Origin: Nocardia kruczakiae NBRC 101016
GTDB taxonomy: Bacteria > Actinomycetota > Actinomycetes > Mycobacteriales > Mycobacteriaceae
NCBI RefSeq assembly: GCF_001612965.1
Contig: NZ_BDBL01000029.1
Span: 62,001-126,000 of the forward strand
Direction: 5' to 3'
Length of the DNA: 64,000 nt
Shown here: piece after piece, positions 52,401 to 59,382 of the stretch
Position numbering within the stretch: position 1 is the stretch's first letter
Layout: each line of letters opens with the position of its first letter
The notes under the pieces: model-generated
What the model was told of the DNA's origin: nothing
The model's input: only the letters and a program-made list of their open reading frames with translations
Databases searched by the model: none
Made by a program: the position numbers and the translations under genes

Positions 52401-54380
52401 GCCGAACTGCTGGGCCGGGTGGAACTGCGCGAACTCCTCGACGCCGCCGTCCTCGAACTGACCGAACGCGAACTGCAACGGCTCACCCCCGAACGCCATG
52501 CCCGCGACGCGGAAGGACTCGCCGACCTGTTGCGACTGCTCGGCCCGCTCACCCCGGCCGAGGCGGCCGAGCGCTGCACCGCGGACCCGGGCCCGTGGTT
52601 CGCCGAATTGCTGCGGGCCAGGCGGGTCCTCGAGGTGTCGTTCGCGGGATCGCGGTGGTGGACGGCGATCGAAGACGCCGCCCGGTTGCGCGATGCCCTG
52701 GGCGTCCCTCTGCCGATCGGCACGCCGGCGGCCTTCATCGAACCGGTCGCCGATCCGCTGGGTGATCTGGTCGCCCGCTACGCCCGCACCCACGCCCCGT
52801 TCACCCTCGACGCCGTCGCCCGGCGCTTCGGGATCGGCCCGGCCGTCGCGGCCACCGCACTGCATCGGCTCGGGGCCGAGAAGCGAGTGGTGGAAGGCGA
52901 ATTCACGCCCGGTTCCGCCGGTGCGGAATGGTGCGACGCGCAGGTGTTGCGCCGGCTGCGGCGGCGGTCGCTGGCCGCCGCGCGCAAGGAGGTCGAGCCG
53001 GTATCCACGGGCGCGTTCGGCCGGTTCCTGCCGGCGTGGCAGCATATCGGCACCTCGACGCTGCGCGGCGTGGACGGCGTGGCCGCGGTGGTGGAACAGC
53101 TTGCGGGCGTGCCGATTCCGGCTTCGGCGTGGGAGTCGCTCATCCTGCCGTCGCGGGTGCGTGACTACACACCGGCGATGCTCGACGAACTCACCGCCTC
53201 CGGCGAGGTGCTGTGGTCCGGCCACGGCGCCATCACCGCCAAGGACGGCTGGATCGCCCTGCATCCGGCGGATCAGGCACCGGTCACGCTGGGGCCGCCG
53301 CAGGAGATCGACTTCACCGATCTGCAACTGCGGCTGCTGACGGCGTTGGGTGCGCAGATGACCGCGGCGGCCACCGATGCGATTCCGCTCGACGCCGACG
53401 CCACGGCCGCTTCCGAATCGGGCGCCTCCGACGGCAATCGGCTCGTCGTGGTGGCGGGCGGCGCCTACTTCTTCCGGCAACTGTCCGATGCGACCGGCGT
53501 GCTCGACGACGCGGCCGTGGCGGCGGCACTCTGGGAGCTGGTGTGGGCCGGATATCTGTCCGGCGACACCTTCGCTCCGGTCCGGGCGCGGCTGTCCGGC
53601 ACCACCCGCAGCACCACCGCCCATCGCACCCCCCGGCGCACCCCGCGCGGGCGTATGTACCTGCCGCGACCGGCGATGCCGACCCGGACCGGCCCTCCCG
53701 CCGTGGCCGGGCGATGGTCGCTGCTCCCACAGCGCCTGCCGGACAACACGATTCGCGCCCACGCCACCGCGGATCTGCTGCTGGAGCGCTACGGTGTGCT
53801 GACCCGCGGTTCGGTGCAGAACGAGGAGATTCCGGGCGGGTTCGCGCTGATGTACCGGGTGCTCACCGAATTCGAGGATCGCGGGCGCTGCCGGCGCGGC
53901 TATTTCGTCGACACTCTCGGCGGCGCGCAGTTCTCCACCACCGACGTGGTGGATCGGCTGCGCTCCTACGATTCCGACCGGGCGGGCGCCGGCACCGGCC
54001 GGGTCGGCACGGTCGCACTCGCCGCCTGCGATCCGGCCAATCCCTACGGCGCCGCCCTGCCGTGGCCGAAGAACGCGGGTGAGGGAGCCGGACATCGCCC
54101 GGGCCGCAAGGCGGGGGCGCTGGTGGTCCTGGCCGCGGGCGAACTGGCCCTGTATCTGGAACGCGGCGGTAAGACGCTGCTCACCTTCACCGAGGACCCC
54201 GAAATCCGGACCGAGGCCGCGGCGGCACTGGCGGCCCTGGTCCACGACCGCCGGATCGACTCCCTGGTCGTCGAACGCGTCGACGGGGAATCGGTGCACG
54301 GCAACACCTTCGCCACCTTCCTCACCGACGCCGGTTTCCACACCACTCCCCGGGGCTTCCGGCTACGGAGCACAGCATGA
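49449..54380 (+). CDS. lhr: ATP-dependent DNA helicase Lhr
   Basis: A 1643-residue long-form Lhr, a superfamily 2 3'-5' DNA/DNA-RNA helicase of actinobacterial DNA repair. Walker A APTGSGKTLSAF is at residues 40-51, then TTPESLYLML, DEVHAIAGSKRGAHL, GLSATV, and the second RecA-like domain with FANSRRLAERL, ARAHHGSVSKEQR, SSLELGIDMG and QRVGRAGHQ. A winged-helix and the Lhr-core and C-terminal domains follow. Residues about 645-735 form a low-complexity Ser/Arg/Ala linker (e.g. SPARQRRSSADPSGNGAARR). Position next to nei2 matches mycobacteria. It is followed by nei2 after 41 bp. Confidence 0.96.
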   Translation: MQQFSRPTQEWFDGAFPAPTTAQLGAWEAISAGEHTLVIAPTGSGKTLSAFLWAIDRLATREPTDGPQRTAVLYISPLKALAVDVERNLRAPLVGITRTAARLGMPAPEISVGVRSGDTTPADRRTLQRRPPDILITTPESLYLMLTSAARETLSQVGTVIVDEVHAIAGSKRGAHLALSLARLDQLTERPAQRIGLSATVRPPQEVGRFLVGSAPITIVSPPAPKTFDLSVRVPVADMTEPGESDQPGSIWPHVDAAIVDLVLAHRSSIVFANSRRLAERLTARLNEEYAERIAEPDEPEGVADRREHAPPAQLGSPTEVNHGAAPLLARAHHGSVSKEQRAIIEDDLKSGRLRCVVATSSLELGIDMGAVDLVVQVEAPPSVAGGLQRVGRAGHQVGEISRGVIFPKHRTDVIHCAVASMRMTAGQIEELKIPAHPLDILAQQTVAACALEPIDVDEWFETVRGTGSFAALPRSAYESVLDLLSGRYPSDEFAELRPRLVWDRDAGTLTGRPGAQRLAVTSGGAIPDRGLFPVFMVGEKASRVGELDEEMVYESRVGDVFALGATSWRIEDITHDRVLVSPAFGLPGRLPFWHGDSLGRPAELGAALGEFVRTAGQAVERAPAGRIEELVRDAGGFDAAPDGEVIDSEPATRGRGRQQSARRASGNGADPIGDEQPRSPAARAESPARQRRSSADPSGNGAARRTSSRAGAAASKAGKTAAKGGELVELEQLVHAAGLDDFATANLVALLAEQRQATGHLPTDRTLLVERFRDELGDWRLILHSPFGLPVHAPWALAVGARLRERFGVDAAPTASDDGIVVRLPDTTDDPPGAELFVFEPDEIDDVVTEQVGGSALFASRFRECAARALLLPRRDPGRRAPLWQQRQRAAQLLDVARKFPDFPILLETVRECLRDVYDLPALRELLTNVARRKLRLVEVETASPSPFANALLFDYIGQFMYEGDSPLAERRAAALSLDSSLLAELLGRVELRELLDAAVLELTERELQRLTPERHARDAEGLADLLRLLGPLTPAEAAERCTADPGPWFAELLRARRVLEVSFAGSRWWTAIEDAARLRDALGVPLPIGTPAAFIEPVADPLGDLVARYARTHAPFTLDAVARRFGIGPAVAATALHRLGAEKRVVEGEFTPGSAGAEWCDAQVLRRLRRRSLAAARKEVEPVSTGAFGRFLPAWQHIGTSTLRGVDGVAAVVEQLAGVPIPASAWESLILPSRVRDYTPAMLDELTASGEVLWSGHGAITAKDGWIALHPADQAPVTLGPPQEIDFTDLQLRLLTALGAQMTAAATDAIPLDADATAASESGASDGNRLVVVAGGAYFFRQLSDATGVLDDAAVAAALWELVWAGYLSGDTFAPVRARLSGTTRSTTAHRTPRRTPRGRMYLPRPAMPTRTGPPAVAGRWSLLPQRLPDNTIRAHATADLLLERYGVLTRGSVQNEEIPGGFALMYRVLTEFEDRGRCRRGYFVDTLGGAQFSTTDVVDRLRSYDSDRAGAGTGRVGTVALAACDPANPYGAALPWPKNAGEGAGHRPGRKAGALVVLAAGELALYLERGGKTLLTFTEDPEIRTEAAAALAALVHDRRIDSLVVERVDGESVHGNTFATFLTDAGFHTTPRGFRLRSTA

Positions 54381-54421
54381 GACCGGCCCGCCTCGTGCGC
54401 CGGCACCGGCGGTGAACGCCG

Positions 54422-55192
54422 ATGCCGGAAGGAGATACCGTCTATCTCGCGGCGGCGCGGCTGCGGACCGCGCTCGCGGGAAAGACGCTGACGCGCAGTG
54501 ACTTTCGCGTCCCGCGCTATGCCACGCTCGATCTGCGCGGCAGCCGGGTCGACAGCGTCGGCAGTTACGGCAAACACCTGTTCGTGCGCACCGAGACGCT
54601 CAGCATCCACACCCATCTGAAGATGGAGGGCACCTGGCGGGTCTACCGCCCGGGGCAGCGGTGGACCAAACCCGGATTCACCGCGCGACTGATTCTCGCC
54701 ACCGCCGACACCGAAGCCGTCGGGTTCTCCCTCGGCCTGGTCGAGGTGCTACGCCTCGCCGACGAGCACACCGCCGTCGACCATCTCGGCCCGGATCTGC
54801 TGGGCCCGAATTGGGATGCGGCCGAGGCGGTCCGGCGGCTGCGCGCGGATCCGGAGCGGCCGATCGGGCTCGCGCTGCTCGATCAGACGACCATGGCGGG
54901 AGTCGGCAACATCTTCCGCAGCGAGATCTGTTTCGCCGAGCGGATCCACCCGGCCACCCCGGTCGCGGCCGTACCCGACCTCCCCGGACTCGTCGACGCC
55001 GCACACCGCATCCTCGGCCGAGCCGCACACCATCCACCCCGGCCCGCGGTGGTCTACGGCCGCCAGCGTCAACCGTGCCCCCGCTGCGGATCGATGATCC
55101 TCGTCCGCATGCTCGGCCCGGATGCCGCCTCCGCCCCGGCCACCGAACGCGGTATCTACTTCTGTCCCCGCTGTCAGCCCGACTTTACCTAA
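54422..55192 (+). CDS. nei2: Endonuclease VIII-type DNA glycosylase Nei2, with altered C-terminal tail
   Basis: Removes oxidised bases from DNA and nicks the backbone. It has the N-terminal PEGDTVYLAAARL (catalytic Pro2-Glu3), YGKHLFVR with the lysine, HLKMEGTWRVY, LLDQTTMAGVGNIFRSEI with the helix-two-turns-helix, and a C-terminal zinc finger (QPCPRCGS ... FCPRCQ). The last four residues, DFT after QP, come from an inserted element. The 34-bp repeat at 55148-55181 ends just after the last zinc cysteine, and the presumed native tail, APEAPEPKTAGRTRR, now lies at 59027-59074. All catalytic and zinc residues are kept, so the enzyme should still work. Confidence 0.95.
   Translation: MPEGDTVYLAAARLRTALAGKTLTRSDFRVPRYATLDLRGSRVDSVGSYGKHLFVRTETLSIHTHLKMEGTWRVYRPGQRWTKPGFTARLILATADTEAVGFSLGLVEVLRLADEHTAVDHLGPDLLGPNWDAAEAVRRLRADPERPIGLALLDQTTMAGVGNIFRSEICFAERIHPATPVAAVPDLPGLVDAAHRILGRAAHHPPRPAVVYGRQRQPCPRCGSMILVRMLGPDAASAPATERGIYFCPRCQPDFT
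55148..55181 (+). repeat. Left 34-bp direct repeat, presumed attL
   Basis: Identical over 34 bp to 58994-59027 and mismatched on both sides. It begins CGCGGTATCTACTTCTG and encodes RGIYFCPRCQP of nei2. As a perfect repeat bracketing low-GC foreign genes, it is best read as the crossover core of a site-specific integration. Confidence 0.85.
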
Positions 55193-55209
55193 GCAGGGCC
55201 GTAACGAAA

Positions 55210-57504
55210 TTAGTCGACAAGAAGCCACGTTTTCAGATCCAGCAAAAAGGCATAGTCCTCTTCTTTAACGGACCGCCCGTGATGCGTATCGTTTCGAATC
55301 TCATTCAGCTTTGTTATCCAAGAAGTCTTATCCTTCCATGATCCTGAGGCACCCACGTCTCTCGGCCTTGTATACTGGTCTTCAAACAACGCCTTCCACT
55401 GATCATGCTTATAGCAAAGGATTTCTCTATAATTGACGAGATACAGGCAATCCCATTCCTGAATTTCTTCGCCTATATCTAGATCCACGTTCTTCTCAGC
55501 ACACCGAAGACCGGCTTGCTTCTGCACCGCTTTCGGAACACCTTGCTTATACCATCGATCGCCCAACGCTTGCTCGAGTCGAGAGCGAATATCGGTCTTC
55601 AAAAAGGTTTCGAGCTCCTGCACTATTTCGGTAGAAGCCTTATTATACCGCTTCGATTCCTTTTCTATGAAATCATCTAGACCACTTGGATCAAAGCCTG
55701 CATGCTCAGCCCGGACCGCCTGCTGCAATCTACGCCAGTACCATACAGCCCCTCCTGAACCGTACTGTTTCCTATACTCCAACCCCTCCGCAGCAGAAAG
55801 TTCTCTTAAATGCCTAATTGCAGCGTCGGCATAGGGTTTGCACTTTTCGAAAACGGCCGACGGACTCGCGTTGAGTGGCGCAACTTCGGCATTACTCGTT
55901 ACGATATCGACAATGTCGCTCAGGAGTCTTATCATGGCTTCAACACCATTATTGATGAAGACGAATCCGCCATCGGAGCTGCCGAGCTCCCACTGTCTCA
56001 CCAGACCATCTTTGAAATATGACAGCCCGATCTCCAGAAACTCCTCAAGCGGTCCCGACGTCAAATCATCCCAGCCTCTAAAAAAGGTTCCAGGCTGCCG
56101 GACGCTGGATTTATTGAACGTGCCAATAAAATTCGATGAGGCAACACCGCGGCGCACAGCGTCCATAGATATACAACGAATCGAGGTCTTCGGTACTTCC
56201 CCGATAAGAATTCGTCCATATAGAGGTGAAGTCTCAGATTCACCCAGACGATGCGCGACGTGCAACACTACCGAACGCGCACGTTGGCGAAGGTCATCTG
56301 AATCCGATAGAAGATCGCCCTCCAGAGTTAGACGAAGACTTTTAGGAACCGCCTGCTGACGCTCATTTATTTCCATAAAGAGCTTTACTTGCGCCGATCG
56401 ATCCAAATCCATGAATGCTACGACCGGAATCAAGTCCGTGGCAGATCGGGCTGAATTTGCGTAACCGTAAAGCCGATGTTGGCCATCGATCACGTACGCG
56501 GCGCGGTAGTGCTGAGGCAAATGCAAGACTCCGACACGACTATTACTGCCACGTGGCTGTCCGCCCAGAAGCTCGAAGTGGGGTCCACGTCTACCGGAAT
56601 CAACGTTCAATACGATGGAATTCGGGAAGAAGCCGCCGTTCTCGACGAACTTTGATATGTCGTTGAGGCGCTTGCGCCTAATCAATCGTTGATATGTAGG
56701 CAATAAATCATCGACCGCAGGGTTTTGATGGAGCACGAAGGCAATCTTCAGCAGGCGCTCTGGTTCGATTGTGAATGAATAATACACTCGGCCACCCATC
56801 CGCGCTTCAACTGCGACGACCCGCGAATCTAAACCTTGAATCTTCTGCCCTGCAAATAGGTGTCCCAGAAGCTGGTATTTCGCGGCGGATCCTAAATGCT
56901 TAGAGAGCTCCGAATAATAGTTGACAGCACGTACATCGAGGAAAGAGATATTCGCTTCAACTAGAGACTGCCTGACTTGAACAGAGGCCACACAGTTGTT
57001 CGCCGCAACAACGAAACGGACCTTTCTGTCAGGGAATCTTTCTCGTATCTGCCCCCTAATCCGCATGTGATATTCTCTGATGAACTGGGTCTCACTTCTG
57101 AAAGAGTAACTTGTCGGCTTCTCGAAAGACTTGCAGAGGACAACGATCGCAGTTTCAGCATCAGCCGCAAATACACTGATCTCTGTCGATGCACCGACAG
57201 AATGAGAAAGCCAAGTAGTGGCTTGCCCCTCGGTGCTCAGATGCTCGAACCCCAATTTCGCGAACGTTATCCAAACTTGGTCTGAAAAGATCTCATTTAC
57301 ATCCTTTTCACGTTTCATCCTGCTGCCGCGCCTGCTGGTCCTCTCAAGCATCCAGCCATTTTGCTCATACTCTGCGACAGCAGCCGTCGACACCGTTGTT
57401 GCCACAAAACCAGCCGAACGCCGCCGACATTCAGCCTGGATCCTTCTTGTCGGCAAGACAACTTCGGAACCGCTGCCAGAACTTGGTGATACACAAGACG
57501 TCAT
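55210..57504 (-). CDS. DGQHR (DndB-like) protein with nuclease-like N-terminus and HEPN-like C-terminus
   Basis: A 764-residue protein. Residues about 42-130 (NGWMLERTSRRGSRMKREK, WITFAKLGFEHLS, TEISVFAADAETAIVVLCKS) follow the layout of the PD-(D/E)XK-like domain found ahead of DGQHR modules, but the two acidic positions read S110 and L123, with only K125 left. The DGQHR core is at 340-344 (YVIDGQHRLYGYA), with the partner motif LFMEINERQQAVPK at 375-388, both as in DndB. The C-terminus has R737NDTHH742 within LNEIRNDTHHGRSVKEED, an RNxxxH HEPN/Swt1-type motif. Coupled by ATGA to the methyltransferase gene. Low GC, foreign codon use. Exact role unknown. Confidence 0.88.
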   Translation of the reverse strand: MTSCVSPSSGSGSEVVLPTRRIQAECRRRSAGFVATTVSTAAVAEYEQNGWMLERTSRRGSRMKREKDVNEIFSDQVWITFAKLGFEHLSTEGQATTWLSHSVGASTEISVFAADAETAIVVLCKSFEKPTSYSFRSETQFIREYHMRIRGQIRERFPDRKVRFVVAANNCVASVQVRQSLVEANISFLDVRAVNYYSELSKHLGSAAKYQLLGHLFAGQKIQGLDSRVVAVEARMGGRVYYSFTIEPERLLKIAFVLHQNPAVDDLLPTYQRLIRRKRLNDISKFVENGGFFPNSIVLNVDSGRRGPHFELLGGQPRGSNSRVGVLHLPQHYRAAYVIDGQHRLYGYANSARSATDLIPVVAFMDLDRSAQVKLFMEINERQQAVPKSLRLTLEGDLLSDSDDLRQRARSVVLHVAHRLGESETSPLYGRILIGEVPKTSIRCISMDAVRRGVASSNFIGTFNKSSVRQPGTFFRGWDDLTSGPLEEFLEIGLSYFKDGLVRQWELGSSDGGFVFINNGVEAMIRLLSDIVDIVTSNAEVAPLNASPSAVFEKCKPYADAAIRHLRELSAAEGLEYRKQYGSGGAVWYWRRLQQAVRAEHAGFDPSGLDDFIEKESKRYNKASTEIVQELETFLKTDIRSRLEQALGDRWYKQGVPKAVQKQAGLRCAEKNVDLDIGEEIQEWDCLYLVNYREILCYKHDQWKALFEDQYTRPRDVGASGSWKDKTSWITKLNEIRNDTHHGRSVKEEDYAFLLDLKTWLLVD

Positions 57505-58325
57505 ATCGCCCCCAAATTGGTGAATACGTACTCCGAGGCAGAACCTCTCGCTGCAGACCGGCCCCCGATAGAATTTCTACGACTGGTGGATATCATCCGA
57601 TCTCCTTTTTCGAACAAGGTTTCGATCGAAGGGTGCGCCGCGTTGGAAAGAATGTAATATGCGCCTATTTGTTTGATCTGGTCAATGAGCTCGCTTAACC
57701 TTTTTTGGTCATCCCACGAGAAGAGCGTTTGATTATATTTGATAAAACCGTTGTTATTGTGCGCCACAGTATACGGAGGATCCAAATAGATAAGGTCGCC
57801 TGGTCCGACGTTTTCTATACACTCCCCGAAGTCCTGCGCATTCAGACACGCTCTTTGCAAGCGTTCCGCAAAGAGCTTGAGCGCATCCAAACTCGGGATC
57901 TGAGGATTCTTCCTGTAGCCAAAAGGAACATTGTAGATTCCACGCAAATTCACGCGATAAATTCCATTGAAAGATGTATGGTTCAGATACAGGAACCGCG
58001 CAGCGCGGTTTATCGGATCACCCGGTATCTCCTGTCGGGTCTTATAATAGTGATCGGCAGAATTTGCATGTGCGATCAGGTGTTCAAATACCCGCTCGTG
58101 GTTGTCTCGCAGGGCGTCATACATCTCTATCAGCTCGGAATTGGAATCAGACAAATAGGCGGTTTTAGAAAATCTCATATTAATAAACACCGCAGCGCCA
58201 CCAAGAAACGGCTCGTGATAGTTCACGATCGGGGTATCCGACAAAAGTTTCTTAATAGTTGGTACTAGCCAACGTTTACCTCCGACCCAACGGATTATAG
58301 GCACCAAATCGGTTGCGTAGTTCAT
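57501..58325 (-). CDS. D12-class DNA adenine-N6 methyltransferase (Dam-like)
   Basis: A 274-residue methyltransferase. The AdoMet-binding N-terminal RWVGGKRWLVP (residues 12-22) and HEPFLGGAAVFINMRF (37-52) precede DSNSELIEMYDAL, the substrate-side LNHTSFNGIYRVN (114-126) and catalytic DPPY at 182-185. This order is that of group alpha enzymes such as Dam and DpnM, so GATC is a reasonable but untested target. GAGG lies 5 nt before the ATG. First gene of the two-gene operon; its TGA overlaps the ATG of the DGQHR gene. GC about 45 %. Confidence 0.93.
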   Translation of the reverse strand: MNYATDLVPIIRWVGGKRWLVPTIKKLLSDTPIVNYHEPFLGGAAVFINMRFSKTAYLSDSNSELIEMYDALRDNHERVFEHLIAHANSADHYYKTRQEIPGDPINRAARFLYLNHTSFNGIYRVNLRGIYNVPFGYRKNPQIPSLDALKLFAERLQRACLNAQDFGECIENVGPGDLIYLDPPYTVAHNNNGFIKYNQTLFSWDDQKRLSELIDQIKQIGAYYILSNAAHPSIETLFEKGDRMISTSRRNSIGGRSAARGSASEYVFTNLGAI

Positions 58326-58630
58326 CGATCCTCAGCTAATAATTTGACTCACCCCAGGCCTCGATACGAGACCTTCACCTGATGATCTTGCCCATTAGAC
58401 CCCGCCAGCTGCCATGCGGCCGCCACCCCCTACGCGTGCTGATTCGCTCCACCACGGCCAAGCGCCGGCCCTTCGTAGCCGAGAAATGGTAGCAGGAGAT
58501 CGCTTGCAGCGTAACGTAACTGGGATTCCGAAACATGAGCATTGTTGCGAGCCAAGCATACTGAGTCTTCGATGGCTGGCTGCGCACCTAGGGCGCCCTC
58601 GAAGTGGTGAGCGGCCCAATTGCGCTGCTC
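58326..58630. other. Non-coding part of the island upstream of the methyltransferase
   Basis: About 305 bp. An AT-rich stretch at 58336-58348 could serve as the -10 of the operon promoter. The rest has intermediate GC and no credible gene or recognisable repeat. Confidence 0.4.
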
Positions 58631-58960
58631 TCACTGGTGTTTGAGCCATTGATTGATCGCAGCGATATGAACCGTGGCCAGGTACCCGAATCCCTTGCCG
58701 ACGTAGCCAGTCCCTGTTTCCGCCGCTGGAATAGGTATTGTCGGCCAGCATCTGAACCGGGCGTGATCGTGGCCCGCCGCCGCCGAGTTCGGGCACCCCA
58801 ATCCCGTCGAGAGCCGCCGTGAACTGGGGACTGTCATCGGCTTGGCCCGGGGTGACCAACAGCGACAGCGCCCGGCAGCCCTGTTCACAGGCCAGCTGCA
58901 ACTTCGTCGACCAACTGCCTCGCCACCGGCCCAGACCACGGGCCGAGGGGCTCCCGGATC
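58631..58960 (-). pseudogene. Remnant of an IS5-family transposase
   Basis: Translation gives GRWRGSWSTKLQLACEQG, LSLLVTPGQADDSPQFTAALDG, RSRPVQMLADNTYSSGGNRD and WLRRQGIR, the central block of IS5-type DDE transposases. The frame then breaks near 58690, and another frame continues YLATVHIAAINQWLKHQ to a stop, which matches their C-terminal end. The intervening region with the last acidic residue (about 80 residues in relatives) is deleted, and the N-terminus is missing towards the right repeat. High GC, unlike the two genes of the island. Confidence 0.75.
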
Positions 58961-58993
58961 ACTCCACCGGGCGGCTCGACCTGTCTGTCACCT

Positions 58994-59027
58994 CGCGGTA
59001 TCTACTTCTGTCCCCGCTGTCAGCCCG
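58994..59027 (+). repeat. Right 34-bp direct repeat, presumed attR
   Basis: Perfect copy of 55148-55181. The bases on the right continue the nei2 reading frame into a plausible original tail. This indicates the junction of the island with the undisturbed chromosome. Confidence 0.85.
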
Positions 59028-59074
59028 CACCCGAGGCACCGGAGCCGAAGACCGCGGGCCGGACTCGCCGCTGA
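58994..59074 (+). pseudogene. Displaced original 3' end of nei2
   Basis: In the nei2 frame this reads RGIYFCPRCQP, then APEAPEPKTAGRTRR and a TGA at 59072-59074. The first 11 residues equal the end of the intact gene. The rest is high-GC, Lys/Arg-rich and fits a natural C-terminal tail. It has no start of its own and is cut off from the gene by the 3.8-kb insert. Confidence 0.8.
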
Positions 59075-59145
59075 CCGGGCACGAGCCGCGATGTTTGCCG
59101 ATGGATAGCTATATTTCTTTCGGCCGCTAACACTTCGGAGCGTGA

Positions 59146-59367
59146 ATGCGACATAAGGGCGACAAGATCGTCACCGGTCGGGAAGCAGGGCAGATGACAT
59201 ATGCGAGCACCGCGATGCGTCGTAGCACACGGCTTGTCACCCAGCTGCTGATCACGGCCATCGCCATCGCGGCCACCGTCCTGTTCACCTATGCGCTGCA
59301 GCACTCGGTGAGTACGGGCCCCGCCCATTCCGGTCACACCTCGCCGCCCACGTCGACCGCCCCCTAG
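59146..59367 (+). CDS. Small membrane protein, function unknown
   Basis: A 73-residue protein with one helix (TRLVTQLLITAIAIAATVLFTYAL, in two overlapping halves) and a short Ser/Thr/Pro/His tail outside. GGAG lies 5 nt before the ATG; internal ATGs at 59194 and 59215 are alternatives. An AT-rich TATATTTC at about 59110 may be a promoter. It converges with glpD. No family recognised. Confidence 0.55.
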   Translation: MRHKGDKIVTGREAGQMTYASTAMRRSTRLVTQLLITAIAIAATVLFTYALQHSVSTGPAHSGHTSPPTSTAP

Positions 59368-59382
59368 CCGCACCGCGCGGCT

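Larger units (their letters stand above)
55182..58993. mobile_element. Low-GC genomic island inserted in nei2
   Basis: About 3.8 kb between the 34-bp repeats. It contains two intact minus-strand genes (DGQHR protein, adenine methyltransferase) with 43-50 % GC in lines counted by eye and AT-ending codons unlike the host, then about 670 bp with no intact gene and a broken IS5-type transposase. There is no integrase, tRNA or replication gene. The left end supplies the new nei2 stop (ACTTTACCTAA). Loss of a recombinase through the IS-associated deletion, or mobilisation in trans, would explain its absence. Confidence 0.82.

Noticed and set aside
52287..54341. 684-codon minus-strand frame inside lhr
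   Set aside because: Shadow of the conserved Lhr C-terminal region; low-complexity Arg/Gly/Gln composition.
55148..55181. The 34-bp repeats as target duplication of the IS5-type element
   Set aside because: IS5-family target duplications are only a few bases long, and the IS remnant does not reach both repeats.
58395..58901. 168-codon frame as an independent gene in the island
   Set aside because: Only its first third matches an IS5 transposase; the rest is out of frame, so it is scored as a pseudogene.
55182..58993. The island as a complete Dnd phosphorothioation or Dpd system
   Set aside because: Only a DGQHR protein is shared with those systems; no cysteine desulfurase, PAPS-reductase-like, SMC-like or DpdA-like gene is present.
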